A DNA stretch of 13,240 nt from Clostridia bacterium (GTDB taxonomy: Bacteria; Bacillota; Clostridia; Lachnospirales; Lachnospiraceae): the NCBI GenBank assembly GCA_026000755.1, contig BNZC01000027.1, forward strand, positions 1 through 13,240, in the 5' to 3' direction. The notes beneath the pieces were generated by a model. That model did not search any database. It was given only the letters and a program-made list of their open reading frames with translations, and was not told where the DNA came from. Position numbers and translations under genes: made by a program. Below, in pieces: positions 1 through 6,801 of this stretch (positions within the stretch are counted from its first letter, which is position 1; every line of letters starts with the position of its first letter).

Positions 1-77
1 TGCGTTTTTCCTGTTTTTGTAGCCTAACCGAATCATTTCCCAGACTAAATTCAGCCTGTTATTTCACGGTTTTTCAG

Positions 78-113
78 AGTAAGTTCCACATCATAAAACT
101 AGTAGAACTTACT
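78..113. repeat. 9-bp inverted repeat upstream of the ATPase promoter
   Basis: AGTAAGTTC (78-86) and its exact complement GAACTTACT (105-113) are separated by 18 bases. Allowing two mismatches, the arms extend to 13 bp. No T-run follows on either strand, so this is not a normal intrinsic terminator. It lies about 60 bp upstream of the -35 box of the ATPase gene, where an upstream operator or a small repetitive element are both possible. No gene is visible in 1-253. Confidence 0.5.
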
Positions 114-175
114 TTGGGAATTTACGAAACGCTATTTTCTTCGGTTCACACCAAAACCTTAGTCAAAAAATCTAT

Positions 176-204
176 TTGTCAAATCCCCAATTTCTTGCTA
201 CAAT
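176..204 (+). promoter_or_regulatory. sigma-A-type promoter for the COG3044-like ATPase
   Basis: TTGTCA (176-181), a 17-base spacer and TACAAT (199-204) closely match the housekeeping consensus. Transcription would start near 211, giving a leader of roughly 43 bases before the ATG at 254. An in-frame TTG at 176 is the -35 box itself, which argues against starting the protein there. Confidence 0.7.
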
Positions 205-253
205 AGAAACAAGGAACCCACAAACCCACGCACCACAGAAAGGACACTCCCCC

Positions 254-1963
254 ATGACCCCTGCAGCGCAACTAAAGACCACCCTACAATCCCTCCACCG
301 CAAGAGTTATCCTGCCTACAAATCCTTACAGGGCAGCTATCGTTTCCCCCATTATATCTTAGCAATTGACCATGTACAAGGAGATCCCTTTGCCGCTCCT
401 TCCAAACTTCATGTGGAAGTTTCCGGTGATGTTTCCTCATTTCCCAAATTCCTCTATGACACCAAGGCAAAGCGTATCGCTTTACAGGATTTTTTGACCC
501 GCAAGATGGGCTTTTTGATTGGACGTGTGAGCCATAGGGCGGCAGGTTCCGGCAAGAGCGGTTTAATCAGCATAAGCCGACCGGGGCAGGAAGTCTTAGA
601 GCGTTCCTGCATGAGCATTGACCCGGTAAGCGGAACTATTCTTGCACGTTTTGAGGTAGGCTTTCCTGCAAATGGACGTAGCATCAATGCCCCTGAACTG
701 GCAAAAATCCTATTTGATTTTCTGCCGGAATGTGTGGAGAAAAGCCTATCGTTTCGGAATTTGAACGAAAAAGCATTAAATGCTGTTGCAAAATTATGCG
801 AGGATCAGGAATTTATTCGAGAGGAATTAAAGAAACGTAAGCTTGCCGCCTTTGTGGCAGACGGATCTCTTTTACCTCGTTTATCCGGCGTATCGGACAA
901 ACCAATGGAGGGGGGTATCTCTTTTGTTTCCCCTGATTCCCTAAAAATCACCCTGGATCTTCCTCACAAGGGAAAGCTTTGTGGCATGGGGATTCCGGAG
1001 GGGATTACCCTAATTGTGGGCGGCGGCTTTCATGGAAAATCCACCCTACTAGAAGCCTTGGAAATGGGTGTCTACAACCACATTGCAGGGGACGGACGAG
1101 AATTTGTCATTACAGATAACAGCGGAGTAAAACTGCGAGCGGAGGATTCTCGCTCCATTGCCGGCACAGACATTTCTCTGTTCATCAACCATTTGCCCAA
1201 TGGAAAGGATACCAAAGCCTTTTCTACCGGCGACGCCAGCGGAAGCACTTCCCAAGCCGCCAATGTGGTGGAGGGGATTGAATCCGGCAGTCGCCTGTTT
1301 TTAATTGATGAGGATACCTCCGCCACCAATTTCATGATACGTGACGAATTAATGCAACAGGTGGTGAGCAATGAAGAAGAACCGATTACTCCCTTTATCA
1401 GCCGTGTAAGGGCATTTTATGAAAATGACCACATTTCTTCTGTTCTGGTGGCAGGAAGCTCCGGGGCATATTTTCATGTAGCGGATCACATCATTCAAAT
1501 GAAAGAATATTTGCCCTTTGACATTACAGAAATTGCGAAAATAAAAGCAAAGGACTTCCCCACCCTCCATAGCGAAGGACTGCCCTATGCCCTGCCTGTA
1601 TTTACTCGCCGCCCAAAACCCCACCGGGATTTTTCTGACCCAAAGCGGGATTTGGTGAAAATCAAAGTCATGGGAACAGACGGTTTTCTAATCAATAAAA
1701 ACACCACAGATGTGCGGTGTTTAGAGCAACTGGCGGATGCGGAACAAGTGGCAGGTTTAGCCTATCTCTTGGCGTATGCCGCCAAACATTTCATGGATGG
1801 AAAACGAACGCTGACAGAAATCGTAGATTTACTGGAAAAACAAATAGAAACAAAGGGCTTAGCCTCCCTCTCCACAGGCTCCTATCTCTCCGACAACTTG
1901 TGCCGCCCCAGACGGCAGGAGATTTTCGCCGGGTTTAATCGATGTCGGACGTTGACGTTCTGA
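254..1963 (+). CDS. ABC-class P-loop ATPase (COG3044-like, function unknown)
   Basis: This encodes 569 residues, resembling the stand-alone predicted ATPases of the ABC class (COG3044 / ABC_ATPase family), which lack a membrane partner and have no settled role. The start is the ATG at 254, preceded by AAAGGA at a normal distance. The reading frame is open upstream to a TTG at 176, but that TTG is the -35 box. Visible motifs are a Gly-rich SGKSG near residue 100, a Walker A GGGFHGKST (256-264), a signature-like STGDASGSTSQ (324-334) and a Walker B RLFLIDEDTSATNF (347-360). The C-terminus has RPRRQEI followed by an Asn-Arg-rich end, as expected for a complete member. No signal peptide or membrane segment is seen, so it is cytosolic. 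It is probably monocistronic, ending in a 29-bp tail-to-tail overlap with the kinase gene. Family call is firm; function is unknown. Confidence 0.88.
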   Translation: MTPAAQLKTTLQSLHRKSYPAYKSLQGSYRFPHYILAIDHVQGDPFAAPSKLHVEVSGDVSSFPKFLYDTKAKRIALQDFLTRKMGFLIGRVSHRAAGSGKSGLISISRPGQEVLERSCMSIDPVSGTILARFEVGFPANGRSINAPELAKILFDFLPECVEKSLSFRNLNEKALNAVAKLCEDQEFIREELKKRKLAAFVADGSLLPRLSGVSDKPMEGGISFVSPDSLKITLDLPHKGKLCGMGIPEGITLIVGGGFHGKSTLLEALEMGVYNHIAGDGREFVITDNSGVKLRAEDSRSIAGTDISLFINHLPNGKDTKAFSTGDASGSTSQAANVVEGIESGSRLFLIDEDTSATNFMIRDELMQQVVSNEEEPITPFISRVRAFYENDHISSVLVAGSSGAYFHVADHIIQMKEYLPFDITEIAKIKAKDFPTLHSEGLPYALPVFTRRPKPHRDFSDPKRDLVKIKVMGTDGFLINKNTTDVRCLEQLADAEQVAGLAYLLAYAAKHFMDGKRTLTEIVDLLEKQIETKGLASLSTGSYLSDNLCRPRRQEIFAGFNRCRTLTF

Positions 1964-3674
1964 GGGGCGGATTCTGTATCATTCCCTGTGGCAACCATTT
2001 CCGCAGACAGCGATTTAAGGCCTCTATCTCTATGGGCTTTGCCAGAAAATCGTTCATCTGTGCATCGGCAAACATCTCGGCGGCTCCGCTTACTGCATTG
2101 GCACTTAGGGCAACCACCGGAACAGTCTTATTGTAGGCATTGGATTCTCGAATGAGAGCCGTTGCCTCAAGACCATCCATGCCGGGCATCATTTGATCCA
2201 TAAAGATAACGTCATAGTTCTTTTGCTGTGCCATCTTCACCGCTTCTAATCCGCCGGATGCCAGATCCGGAGAAATACCGAAAATCGTAAGCATGGCTTC
2301 GGCAACCATAAGGTTCACCTCTATATCATCCACTACCAGAACCTCCGCATAGGGTGCCTGAAATTCTAACAGCTCTTCCTGATCTTTCTCTTCGCTGCTC
2401 TTCCCCTCCACATAGGGAATATGGATAAAAAAAGTAGAACCTTCTCCATAAATACTGGAAAGGCTAAGCCTCCCGCCCATCAAGATACATAATTTATCGC
2501 AAATGGCAAGCCCCAGACCGGTACCTACCACCCCGCGATTTTTCCGTAAATCCAATTGTTCAAAGGGCTTAAACAGCTTCTCCCTATCCTCTTCCCGAAT
2601 ACCAATGCCGCTGTCTTGTATGCAGAAACAAAGCTCTTCCCCCTCTAAGGACGCCATAAACCTTATACCGCCCCCCGGTGTATACTTGACTGCATTGGAT
2701 AAAATATTCGTCAGTACTTGGCGAACCCTGCTATCATCCCCATAGATCCAACGGGGCAAATCCTGTCTCTGTTCCCAATAAAGTTTCAGTCCCTTATCCT
2801 TGCAAAGCACAGAAAACATGGATTTTAGGTGATCCAACATGGTATGCAGGTCATAGTCGTCATTGACCATCTCCATCTTCCGGGATTCGATTTTTGAGAA
2901 ATCAAGCAAATCATTGATAATGGTAAGCAGGGAAGCCGAGGAATTTCGAATGTCATCAATATATTTTTTCTGGTAGTCGTCCAGTTTACTGCGGGATAAA
3001 ATCTCCCCAATACCCATAATGGCGTTCATTGGCGTTCGAATCTCATGACTCATGGTAGCTAGAAATTGACTCTTTGCCTGATTCGCCGACTCAGCTTTTT
3101 GTTTCTCCCGCAAAAGGTCTGTTACATCCGTCATAAGCAGCAGATTTCCGCTGTTTACGCCCCTTTCTTCTAAGCGGAGCAACTGTCCTCCAAAGAATCT
3201 TACTTCTCCTGTTAGCCCAAAATCCGCTTGAACATCAAAATCTTTAACGGTATTTACAGACAACTTATCTTCAAAGTTCTCCCTTAAGACCCCCATGCTC
3301 TCCGGTTCTAAGTACTGTGAAAGCACCTCTTCATAATGCTTCCCTTTGATATAATCAAAATTCGGTACGTCCATTGCGTTTAGAAGAGCAGCCGTAGACA
3401 TGACAACTCTGCCCTGTGTATCAAGGAGTATAATAATACTCGGGCAGTTTTTAAGCAACATCTTGGTGTAGGATTTCTGTTTTGCATTTTCCACAGTGAG
3501 AGCCTTACCCAAGGCATCCTTTGCCTCTATGGTCAACGTCACCTTATCCAGAAATCTTTTCTGGTTCCTCATTTCCCGATCCAGTTTTTTGTTTTCACGG
3601 CGCAACTGCCCCACTTCTTCTAAAAGGGCAGCATATTCTGTTTGCAAATCTAAGTCGTTTTTTTCTTCTAACAA
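1935..3674 (-). CDS. Soluble hybrid histidine kinase (PAS-HisKA-HATPase-REC)
   Basis: From the TTG at 3674 this encodes 579 residues (numbering below from that start). An N-terminal coiled coil (about 3-75) leads to a PAS-like domain (about 76-185). The H-box SHEIRTPMNAIMG has phospho-acceptor His210. The ATPase domain has an N-box with SNAVKY near 327, DSGIGI near 354 and GTGLGL near 384. A C-terminal receiver has VVDD near 447, acceptor Asp493 in FMDQMMPGMDG and a later Lys in LAKP. No membrane segment, Hpt or DNA-binding output is seen, so phosphate must pass to a partner outside the window. The TTG start is chosen because GAAAGGGTG sits about 7 bases upstream. The frame is open further to a GTG at 3746, but that lies inside a REP-like hairpin. 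The FIST gene upstream on the same strand is the likely sensor partner. Confidence 0.85.
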   Translation of the reverse strand: MLEEKNDLDLQTEYAALLEEVGQLRRENKKLDREMRNQKRFLDKVTLTIEAKDALGKALTVENAKQKSYTKMLLKNCPSIIILLDTQGRVVMSTAALLNAMDVPNFDYIKGKHYEEVLSQYLEPESMGVLRENFEDKLSVNTVKDFDVQADFGLTGEVRFFGGQLLRLEERGVNSGNLLLMTDVTDLLREKQKAESANQAKSQFLATMSHEIRTPMNAIMGIGEILSRSKLDDYQKKYIDDIRNSSASLLTIINDLLDFSKIESRKMEMVNDDYDLHTMLDHLKSMFSVLCKDKGLKLYWEQRQDLPRWIYGDDSRVRQVLTNILSNAVKYTPGGGIRFMASLEGEELCFCIQDSGIGIREEDREKLFKPFEQLDLRKNRGVVGTGLGLAICDKLCILMGGRLSLSSIYGEGSTFFIHIPYVEGKSSEEKDQEELLEFQAPYAEVLVVDDIEVNLMVAEAMLTIFGISPDLASGGLEAVKMAQQKNYDVIFMDQMMPGMDGLEATALIRESNAYNKTVPVVALSANAVSGAAEMFADAQMNDFLAKPIEIEALNRCLRKWLPQGMIQNPPLRTSTSDID

Positions 3675-3717
3675 AACATGACACCCTTTCTGTGATTTAT
3701 AGTACCTACTCAAGGAT

Positions 3718-3764
3718 GTTCGTTCCACTAAGCTCGTGCTACGCACTCACTAAGGGTCACGAAC
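3718..3764. repeat. REP-like imperfect palindrome in the kinase leader
   Basis: Outer arms GTTCGT (3718-3723) and ACGAAC (3759-3764) are exact complements. An inner hairpin GTGC-TAC-GCAC sits at 3736-3746, and a direct repeat CACTAAG occurs at 3726-3732 and 3748-3754. The composition is more G+C-rich than the flanking leader. It looks like a dispersed repetitive extragenic palindrome; whether it recurs in the genome cannot be seen here. It lies in the presumed 5' leader of the kinase mRNA. Confidence 0.45.
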
Positions 3765-3794
3765 GACCTCGCACTAGATGGATATACTTCTTTG

Positions 3795-3824
3795 ATAATA
3801 ATTTACTACCCTCTTACCGAACAA
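3795..3824 (-). promoter_or_regulatory. Candidate promoter for the histidine kinase
   Basis: Read on the minus strand: TTGTTC (3824-3819), an 18-base spacer and TATTAT (3800-3795). This would give a leader of roughly 110 bases before the TTG start at 3674, including the hairpin at 3718-3764. The -35 box abuts the T-run of the terminator after the FIST gene. Moderate match only; the two genes might instead be co-transcribed by read-through. Confidence 0.35.
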
Positions 3825-3867
3825 AAAACGTTCGATAAGCATCGCCCTACAAAACAGGGCTTAATCG
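3823..3867 (-). terminator. Intrinsic terminator after the FIST gene
   Basis: On the minus strand an outer stem (CGATTAA with CGATAA's complement, one bulged T) encloses an inner stem GCCCT/AGGGC with loop GTTTTGT (3844-3860). Six Ts at 3828-3823 follow four bases after the stem. It begins about 16 bases beyond the FIST stop codon. It should separate FIST from kinase transcription at least partly. Confidence 0.6.
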
Positions 3868-3882
3868 CTAAGGTGCTTTCGG

Positions 3883-5049
3883 TCAGAACACACACGCAAT
3901 AAAAGCATTATTGTGAAAACGATTGGCGGCTTTTGATTCTACTACCTGTGTCGGGCAAAATTCACCCCCTGAATATACAGTAAGGAAAGGCACTCTTTCC
4001 TTGATTTTTCCCTCTACCAGATTCATTTCCAAAAATGGCTTTGCTCCCAAGGTCAATAAACGAGAGATACAGGCGTAAACCAGAACCCCTGAGGCATTCG
4101 CCAATGCGGAATCCAACTCATCCAAGGATACACCTGTAGTAGACAATATATCATCTGCGTTCTCTGTTGCCAGGGTAATGGAACTGCCTTCCGGTACCAC
4201 GCCGCCGCAGACTGCATATTTCTCCGGTGTGAGCATTATGAAAAGCTTAGAAACTAAGGGCGTGCCATCTTTATAGTCCACCAAGAAAGGTAGTGAACTC
4301 ATGGCATACTGATGCTCCGTCGCATTTACTAAGCCAAGACTTTCAAAATATTCAATGACAGGCCTATCGTTGACCTCCATCAGTACGCTTCCGGCACTTT
4401 TTGTCACCACACCGCTTGAACCTAAAATCTTATCTAAGTCTACATTTGCATAGAAGAACTTGGGTTTAATATCGCCGTAGACGAGAATCACGGCAAACTT
4501 ATCCCTATATTCTTCTCCATTGTACAACATATAGGAATGGGAAAAATCCGGCGTATCGTCAACCGCCAAGGTGCCAAACACAGGCACATCACCGGACACC
4601 TTTGAGAGGGCGTCCTCATACTGGTCACCGAAATTCCCCGGAATAAACGCTCCGAAAGCGAAAATCAAAGCCGGTTTTTCTGATTTCCCATTTGCCGCCT
4701 TCTTATATCCATCGGTAACGGACTGCTCTGCGGCTCCATCGGTCAGGGACTCGGTCAAAGCGGTGCTAAACTCTGTTTCATCCGAGGTTAAGACCATAAG
4801 GGTCAAATTCATAATATCGGTATTTCCCGGTACCGACTGAGCCGCAGAAATGGTTCCCACTACGTCAAAGGGCAGAGCCTCACATAATGCTTTTGCAACA
4901 CCTGATAACACAAATTCATAATGGCAAGCAATAATGCCCACGCTGTTTGCCCGCAGATTCCTCTCCAAATCAAGCTGTTCCTTGATTTCATCAATTGCGA
5001 TCTGCTCGTCATCTACCTCTGTTGTGTAAGCTGTTAATGTTTTAAGCAT
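3883..5049 (-). CDS. FIST-domain sensor protein
   Basis: This encodes 388 residues with the FIST N-terminal region (about 35-230) and FIST_C region (about 235-375). The C-terminal stretch YSGGEFCPTQ...NRFHNNAFIACVF is typical of FIST_C. FIST domains are intracellular sensory modules proposed to bind small ligands such as amino acids, and are often coupled to histidine kinases or second-messenger enzymes. There is no signal peptide or membrane segment, and no enzymatic domain is fused, so the protein must signal through a partner. The soluble hybrid kinase downstream on the same strand (208-bp gap) is the obvious candidate. The ATG at 5049 has GAAAGGAG about 9 bases upstream. Its promoter probably lies in the repeat region near 5150-5179. 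Family confident; ligand unknown. Confidence 0.85.
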   Translation of the reverse strand: MLKTLTAYTTEVDDEQIAIDEIKEQLDLERNLRANSVGIIACHYEFVLSGVAKALCEALPFDVVGTISAAQSVPGNTDIMNLTLMVLTSDETEFSTALTESLTDGAAEQSVTDGYKKAANGKSEKPALIFAFGAFIPGNFGDQYEDALSKVSGDVPVFGTLAVDDTPDFSHSYMLYNGEEYRDKFAVILVYGDIKPKFFYANVDLDKILGSSGVVTKSAGSVLMEVNDRPVIEYFESLGLVNATEHQYAMSSLPFLVDYKDGTPLVSKLFIMLTPEKYAVCGGVVPEGSSITLATENADDILSTTGVSLDELDSALANASGVLVYACISRLLTLGAKPFLEMNLVEGKIKERVPFLTVYSGGEFCPTQVVESKAANRFHNNAFIACVF

Positions 5050-5101
5050 GGTATGTATCTCCTTTCGTTTTGTATGAGTTTAGTCTTACTGCTATCCGGC
5101 G

Positions 5102-5123
5102 AAAAAACATTAGACCAATGTCT
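5102..5123 (-). promoter_or_regulatory. Small hairpin plus T-run in the FIST leader
   Basis: On the minus strand AGACATT and AATGTTT pair (with one G-T wobble) around a short loop GGTCT, followed immediately by a run of Ts (5107-5102). AGAC at the start can alternatively pair with GTCT in the loop. This resembles a weak attenuator or terminator lying between the presumed promoter and the FIST start codon. The stem is AT-rich and may be too weak to act. Confidence 0.25.
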
Positions 5124-5148
5124 TACCTTTTAACAAATGTTCTTTGCT

Positions 5149-5378
5149 CATTATACCATGATTCTGCGAATCATGTCCCCTCCGGGGGATGCGCACTCTT
5201 GCATTTGGTATTGTTCGCTTTCGCTCACCGCAAGCGGCGCTAGTATAATGTCTATCGACATTATACCATGATTCTGCGAATCATGTCCCCTCCGGGGGAT
5301 GCGCACTCTTGCATTTGGTATTGTTCGCTTTCGCTCACCGCAAGCGGCGCTAGTATAATGTCTATCGACATTATACCA
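5149..5378. repeat. 110-bp tandem duplication with palindromic TATAAT junctions
   Basis: Two identical 110-bp units lie head to tail (5151-5260 and 5261-5370), then a partial third copy (5371-5379, TTATACCAT). Each 5149-5250-type core is bounded by CATTATACCA and the near-complement TAGTATAATG. Between cores the 10-bp arms GTATAATGTC and GACATTATAC form a perfect palindrome with a 4-base loop TATC (5243-5266 and 5353-5376). Internal short palindromes include GATTC-TGC-GAATC and TCCCCTCCGGGGGA. 110 is not a multiple of three, so the copies are read in different frames and coding is unlikely. It looks like a MITE- or REP-type element that has tandemly amplified. It fills much of the only gene-free stretch above 300 bp (5050-5532). 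Confidence 0.9.
5150..5179 (-). promoter_or_regulatory. Repeat-borne extended -10 promoter facing the FIST gene
   Basis: On the minus strand GGGACA (5179-5174), an 18-base spacer and TGGTATAAT (ending 5150) form an extended -10 promoter with a four-of-six -35 match. It lies at the outer edge of the first repeat unit and points at the FIST gene, giving a leader of roughly 95 bases. The second repeat unit carries the same sequence at 5260-5289. Confidence 0.45.
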
Positions 5379-5442
5379 TTTTTGCAAATCGTTTGTAAAT
5401 ACTCCATAACATATTTTTTTCGTGACTACGCAAAAATAAACA

Positions 5443-5471
5443 TTGATTTGTTTCCCAAAATATCTTATACT
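5443..5471 (+). promoter_or_regulatory. sigma-A-type promoter for ackA
   Basis: TTGATT (5443-5448), a 17-base spacer and TATACT (5466-5471) give a good housekeeping promoter, with a leader of about 55 bases to the ATG at 5533. The in-frame TTG at 5443 is this -35 box, not a start codon. It lies outside the tandem repeat. Confidence 0.7.
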
Positions 5472-5532
5472 AGTAAGTATAAAAGAAAACGAGCAACGGA
5501 AAACAAGTGAACAAACGAAGGGAGCAACACGA

Positions 5533-6726
5533 ATGAAAGTATTGGTCATTAACTGCGGCAGCTCATCGCTGAAATTTCAGCTGATTGACTCCGCCACGGA
5601 AGCATTATTAGCAAAAGGACTTTGCGAACGTATCGGTCTTGATGGCAGTCAGTTGGTCTATCAGCCGGAAGGAGGCGAAAAGGAGAAGAGCCTATCTCCC
5701 ATGCCCACCCATACCCAGGCAGTTTCTTTAGTACTTGCCGCCTTGCACAACGACAAGACCGGCGTTATCAAAGATCTTTCAGAGATTGGTGCAATCGGTC
5801 ACAGAATTGTACACGGCGGCGAAAAGATCGCACAGTCCTCTGTTATTACAGATGAACTGCTTCAGATTGTAGAGGATTGCAACGACCTTGCCCCCTTACA
5901 TAATCCCGCCAACTTAATCGGCATACACGCTTGCCGAGAAGTGTTGCCCCAAGTTCCCATGGTGGCTGTATTTGATACGGCCTTTCACCAAACCATGCCG
6001 GAACACGCCTATTTATACGGCTTGCCCTATGAACTGTACACGGATCATCAGATACGCAAATACGGTTTCCACGGCACTTCTCACCAGTATGTCAGCAAAC
6101 GGGCGGCACAACTTGTGGGACGTCCCTATGAAAACCTAAAGACCATTGTCTGCCATTTGGGCAACGGTGCTTCGATTTGTGCCGTAAAAGACGGCATTTC
6201 CATTGACACCTCCATGGGCATGACTCCCTTAGAGGGGCTTGTGATGGGAACTCGCTCCGGTGATATTGACCCCGGCGTGTTAGATTTTCTCCAGAAGAAA
6301 GCCGGACTGAACTGGGATGAGATCATTGATATGCTAAATAAAAAATCCGGTGTATTCGGCATTTCCGGCATTTCCAGTGATTTCAGAGATTTAGAAGCTG
6401 CGGCAGAAAAGAACGACCCTGCGGGCAAACGTGCCTTAGACGTGTACGAGTACCGTGTGGCAAAATACATCGGTTCTTATGTGGCTGCCATGAACGGCGT
6501 TGATGTAATCTGCTTTACCGCCGGCATTGGAGAAAACGGTCCGGATACCAGAGCCAATGTATGTGCCTACTTAGGATACCTGGGCATAGAGATTGACAAA
6601 GAAGCCAATGCCATCAGGGGACAGGAGAAGCTGATTTCAACCGCAGATTCTAAGGTAAAGGTATACTGCCTGCCCACCAATGAAGAGCTTGCCATTGCAA
6701 GGGAAACCGTTGCTTTGGTGAAATAA
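5533..6726 (+). CDS. ackA: Acetate kinase
   Basis: This encodes 397 residues, the usual length for AckA. It interconverts acetyl phosphate plus ADP with acetate plus ATP in the cytosol, the energy-yielding end of acetate fermentation. The N-terminal VLVINCGSSSLKFQLID is the acetate kinase signature. GHRIVHGG (about residue 92), VFDTAFHQTMPEHAYLY (about 145), KYGFHGTSHQYV (about 176), CHLGNGASICAV (about 203) and FTAGIGENG (about 322) cover the substrate and nucleotide sites, including the catalytic Asp and the His and Arg regions. The start has GAAGGGAG eight bases upstream. Phosphotransacetylase (pta), often adjacent, is not in this window. A consensus promoter precedes it and a hairpin follows. 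Confidence 0.97.
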   Translation: MKVLVINCGSSSLKFQLIDSATEALLAKGLCERIGLDGSQLVYQPEGGEKEKSLSPMPTHTQAVSLVLAALHNDKTGVIKDLSEIGAIGHRIVHGGEKIAQSSVITDELLQIVEDCNDLAPLHNPANLIGIHACREVLPQVPMVAVFDTAFHQTMPEHAYLYGLPYELYTDHQIRKYGFHGTSHQYVSKRAAQLVGRPYENLKTIVCHLGNGASICAVKDGISIDTSMGMTPLEGLVMGTRSGDIDPGVLDFLQKKAGLNWDEIIDMLNKKSGVFGISGISSDFRDLEAAAEKNDPAGKRALDVYEYRVAKYIGSYVAAMNGVDVICFTAGIGENGPDTRANVCAYLGYLGIEIDKEANAIRGQEKLISTADSKVKVYCLPTNEELAIARETVALVK

Positions 6727-6763
6727 TTTATTCCAAAAAACAGCAACAAATAAAGGATATGAG

Positions 6764-6793
6764 AGGCGGCACCTATCGGGTCGCCTTTCTTTG
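6764..6793 (+). terminator. Candidate terminator between ackA and holA
   Basis: AGGCG (6764-6768) pairs with CGCCT (6782-6786), and ACC (6771-6773) with GGT (6779-6781), around loop TATCG. An interrupted TTTCTTT follows. It ends about nine bases before the holA start codon, so holA may depend on read-through or on an unrecognised promoter. Moderate strength. Confidence 0.45.
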
Positions 6794-6801
6794 GTAAAAT
6801 C

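Noticed and set aside
176..253. Upstream TTG start for the COG3044-like ATPase
   Set aside because: The TTG at 176 is the -35 box of a near-consensus promoter, so it precedes the transcript. The ATG at 254 has a Shine-Dalgarno site.
3818..3834. LexA/SOS-box-like CGAAC-7-GTTCG
   Set aside because: The Firmicutes LexA site has a 4-base spacer between CGAAC and GTTCG; here it is 7. The sequence is better explained by the terminator T-run and flanking bases.
5149..5378. CRISPR array
   Set aside because: Only two identical 110-bp units plus a fragment are present, with no unique spacers of about 30 bp and no cas genes nearby.
5443..5532. N-terminal extension of AckA from a TTG
   Set aside because: The TTG is the -35 box of the ackA promoter, and the ATG at 5533 matches the family start and has a strong Shine-Dalgarno site.
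5151..5549. 132-codon minus-strand open frame over the tandem repeat
   Set aside because: It is repeat sequence read in two different frames, because the 110-bp unit is not a multiple of three. It has no Shine-Dalgarno site, overlaps the ackA promoter and start, and matches no family.
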